From: Norana najaformis
Taxonomy: Eukaryota; Annelida; Clitellata; Crassiclitellata; Hormogastridae
NCBI GenBank assembly: GCA_964023275.1
Contig: OZ029917.1
Coordinates: 27,966,505-28,030,504, forward strand
Direction of reading: 5' to 3'
DNA: 64,000 nt
Position 1 is the stretch's first letter; every line of letters begins with the position of its first letter. The notes under the pieces were generated by a model. That model worked only from the letters and a program-made list of their open reading frames with translations, had not been told where the DNA came from and ran no database searches. Positions 61,721-64,000 of the stretch are shown here, piece by piece. The translations under genes and the position numbers were made by a program.

Positions 61721-61729
61721 GTGAGTTAA

Positions 61730-62515
61730 GAAATTAATTGCATGGACATCGAAAAATAGCAGACTCGTAGGCGACGAGGCACGGTCAAGTTTTTATTATT
61801 GTTATGGGACCTAATATTGGTTTATTGGCAATCCTACATATCAGCGGCTTTTATCATTGGCATACATAATCATGTAATAAATAAATCAGTGGTTGTTTCA
61901 GTCACTTTTTGCGGGTGTCCCTGAGTTACCCTGGCTCTTTCCCTTTTTGCTTGACTTTTCGCTCTCTTTGATTGCTCGACTTCTATAGCTTTTCCCGAAC
62001 TTTCACACATTTTCTCGGCCCATGGAGACCTGTTGGTCCCGCTCTCCCGTACGATGATGCGGGCATGCCGTGCTTTCTTGTGTAGGCCTAATGGCCTTCT
62101 TGAACAGCCTTCCTCTGAAAAAAGCGTGTTACTTTTAGAGAGACAGCTCAAGAAACATTTTCAACGCATATGAATTTGGACCTTTTCAGAGTTGTAAGAT
62201 AACCATATTTTTGACAGTGTGAGGTCTTTAAAGGCGCTATGTAAATTGCCAGATAATACATACATGTATGCATGCATGCACTCTAAAATTGGGACATTTG
62301 ATCCAAACATTATGTAGCTATGTTTTATGTACACTTTTGTTGGCATTTTATTGCATTTTATTGTAGCAATAAAATTATAGTTTAAATTTCTCACTTACAT
62401 TTATAGTTATTGATAGTTACTTCTGCCTAGCAAAAGATGTCAGATTTGTTGAATTAATTTGAATTGCTTTTGTTATACCACAGTTTTTAAAAATAATTTT
62501 TACCGTCTTAATTGC
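61730..62515. other. presumed intron 1 of the signal-peptide gene, nothing recognised
   Basis: AT-rich sequence with a TGCATGCATGCA run near 62267. No coding evidence. Confidence 0.4.
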
Positions 62516-62519
62516 TTTT

Positions 62520-64000
62520 GCAAAAACCAAGAACCCAGATGAGTATAAGAAATTACGTAGTGAAGTGCAAAAGATTCTACGAATAGACAAGCAGGCAGAG
62601 ATGGAGAGATTATGCAGCGAGCTGGAGGAGAATGCACCGAAAGGTAATAGTAGGTCAGTTTTTCAAACAGTGAAGAAACTCACCAAGCCGTTCCTACCTC
62701 GTACAACACCCATCAAAGATAGTACTGGCAAGAAACTCGTCGAACCAGAGGGGATGAATGAAAGATGGAAAGAATATTGCAAGGAATTGTACAATGACGG
62801 AAATGTGAACGTAGTGATTAACATCCCAGAAATGGGGCCTCCTCCATTGAAAGAAGAAATCCGACGGTCCCTACTAAAATCAGCTACACTTAAAGCACCT
62901 GGTCCCGATGACATAGCTGCCGAACTGTTAAGGTTTGGTGGGAAATGACACTGGCCAAGCTGCATGAGATCTGTGTGGAAGTGTGGAAGACAGGGGACTG
63001 GCCAGAGGAATGGACACAATCGATCTTCATTCCTCTTCCTAAAAATGGGGACTTGCTCCGTTGCAAGAATTACCGAACTATTGCCTTAGTCTCGCACGCT
63101 AGCAAATTTCTACTGAGAGTTATTCTAGAGAGGATACAAACTAAGCTTGAAGACGAGATTGCTTAAGAGCAGGCTGGGTTTAAACCAAGAAGAGGCACAA
63201 GGGATCAGATTACAAACCTCAGGATCATATTGGAGAAATCTAGAGAAAGACATCAACCACTGTACCTGTGCTTCATTGACTTTACAAAGGCCTTTGACAT
63301 GGTACAACATGATCAGCTATGGCTAACCATGCTTGAAATGGGTTTTCCACCACAACTAGTCCAACTGTTAAGAAACTTCTACAGACAACAACACGCTGCA
63401 GTCAGGACAGATCATCTCGTGTCTGCATGGTTCAGTGTCAAAAAAGGAGTCCGTCAGGGATGTAATCTTTCCCCCTGTCTGTTCAACATATTGGCAGAAC
63501 AAGTGATGCGGAAGGCACTACAAGGATGTAATGGAGGTTTCAGAATCGGTGGCAAGATCATCAGCAACCTCAGGTACGCAGATGACAACGTCTTATTGGC
63601 CACATCACCAGAACAACTGCAGGAGTTAGTAAACCGTGTTGAGAATGCTGCGAATGAGTATCATATGCTGATCAATGCGAAAAAGACAAAAGTGATGGCA
63701 AATACAGGCAAAGCACTTGAGATCAACGTGGTTGATGGAAGACTGGAGAAGGTGGACTACTTCAGGTACTTGGGGAGCAGAGTGGCAGTGGATGCGGACT
63801 GTTCGGTTGAGGTGAAATCGAGACTAGCCATGGGAATGGCAGTCATGGTTAGGCTCACAAAGATGTGGAAAAACAAGTCAGTTGGCATCAAGACCAAATT
63901 ACGCCTGATGAGGGCCTTGGCATGGCCGGTGGCGACATATGGGTGTGAGGCCTGGACATTAAAGAAGGAAGAGGAGAGACGCATTCAGGCTTTTGAAAAC
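62520..64000 (+). mobile_element. RTE-clade LINE, truncated by the window end
   Basis: The element is 5'-truncated within the region before the RT domain (KTKNPDEYKKLR) and continues to the last base of the window. Blocks include LKAPGPDDIAAELLRFGG, SIFIPLPKNGDLLRCKNYRT, EQAGFKPRRGTRDQI, LCFIDFTKAFDMVQHDQLW, GVRQGCNLSPCLFNILAEQ, NLRYADDNVLLA (YADD codons at 63575-63586), FRYLGSRVAVDADCS and YGCEAWTLKKEEERRI. It is distinct from the BovB-like copy at 30-32.6 kb. Confidence 0.9.
62565..64000 (+). pseudogene. RTE reverse-transcriptase ORF with two lesions
   Basis: The frame 62565-62948 ends by a one-base shift near 62945. The second frame reaches a TAA at 63164-63166, directly before the EQAGF block, where the family has a sense codon. 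From 63167 to the window end the frame is open for 278 codons. With one shift and one nonsense change this is an inactive but fairly young copy. Confidence 0.85.

Overview
The window is animal genomic DNA. It is AT-rich, its genes are split by long introns with GT/AG borders, and most of the rest is transposon debris: RTE (BovB-like) and L2/CR1-group LINEs, pogo, hAT and other TIR elements, tRNA-derived SINEs, and minisatellites. The transposon mixture together with invertebrate-style CCDC28 and giantin-like genes suggests a lophotrochozoan, most likely a mollusc. That placement is inference; no species marker is visible.

Three host genes can be supported. (1) A giantin-like (GOLGB1-type) golgin runs on the + strand from 5295 to 40750. 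I rebuilt it from 14 exons whose phases all agree. The conceptual protein is about 2,406 residues: a short N-terminus resembling giantin, about 2,300 residues of coiled coil (1,580 of them in one 4.74-kb exon), and a C-terminal membrane anchor encoded by the last two small exons. (2) A CCDC28A/B orthologue runs on the - strand from 48852 to 43893 in five phase-consistent exons, giving about 192 residues. The two genes are convergent, with about 3.1 kb between their stop codons. (3) A probable first coding exon with a signal peptide or signal anchor lies at 61591-61720 on the + strand. Its gene continues beyond the window and its identity is unknown.

Layout. 1-5.3 kb: two decayed pogo-like transposases in opposite orientation, a 165-bp TA microsatellite and two L2 3' ends. 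5.3-40.8 kb: the golgin, with intron 1 holding a 2.6-kb TIR transposon (unclassified family, TAA target duplication), intron 2 a hAT relic, introns 3 and 5 LINE relics, introns 6 and 7 a pogo-type MITE, SINEs and L2 endonuclease pieces, intron 9 an almost intact antisense RTE, intron 11 an L2, and intron 12 an L2 split by two different MITEs plus a third MITE that itself carries an L2 insertion. 41-49 kb: CCDC28, two minisatellites with a period near 33 bp, a perfect 28-bp palindrome, and a young 1,000-bp RTE insertion with a 12-bp target duplication. 49-61.5 kb: gene-free repeat territory, including a three-layer nest (hAT inside L2 inside a second copy of the intron-1 transposon family). 61.5-64 kb: the signal-peptide exon, followed by an RTE element that runs off the window.

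The golgin should tether vesicles at the Golgi. CCDC28B is known as a cilium and BBS-interacting protein. Nothing in the sequence shows a functional link between the two. The most interesting material is the TIR transposon with a ZAD-like zinc cluster, the complete golgin model with its hidden anchor exons, and the several insertions whose relative ages can be read from intact target duplications or empty sites.
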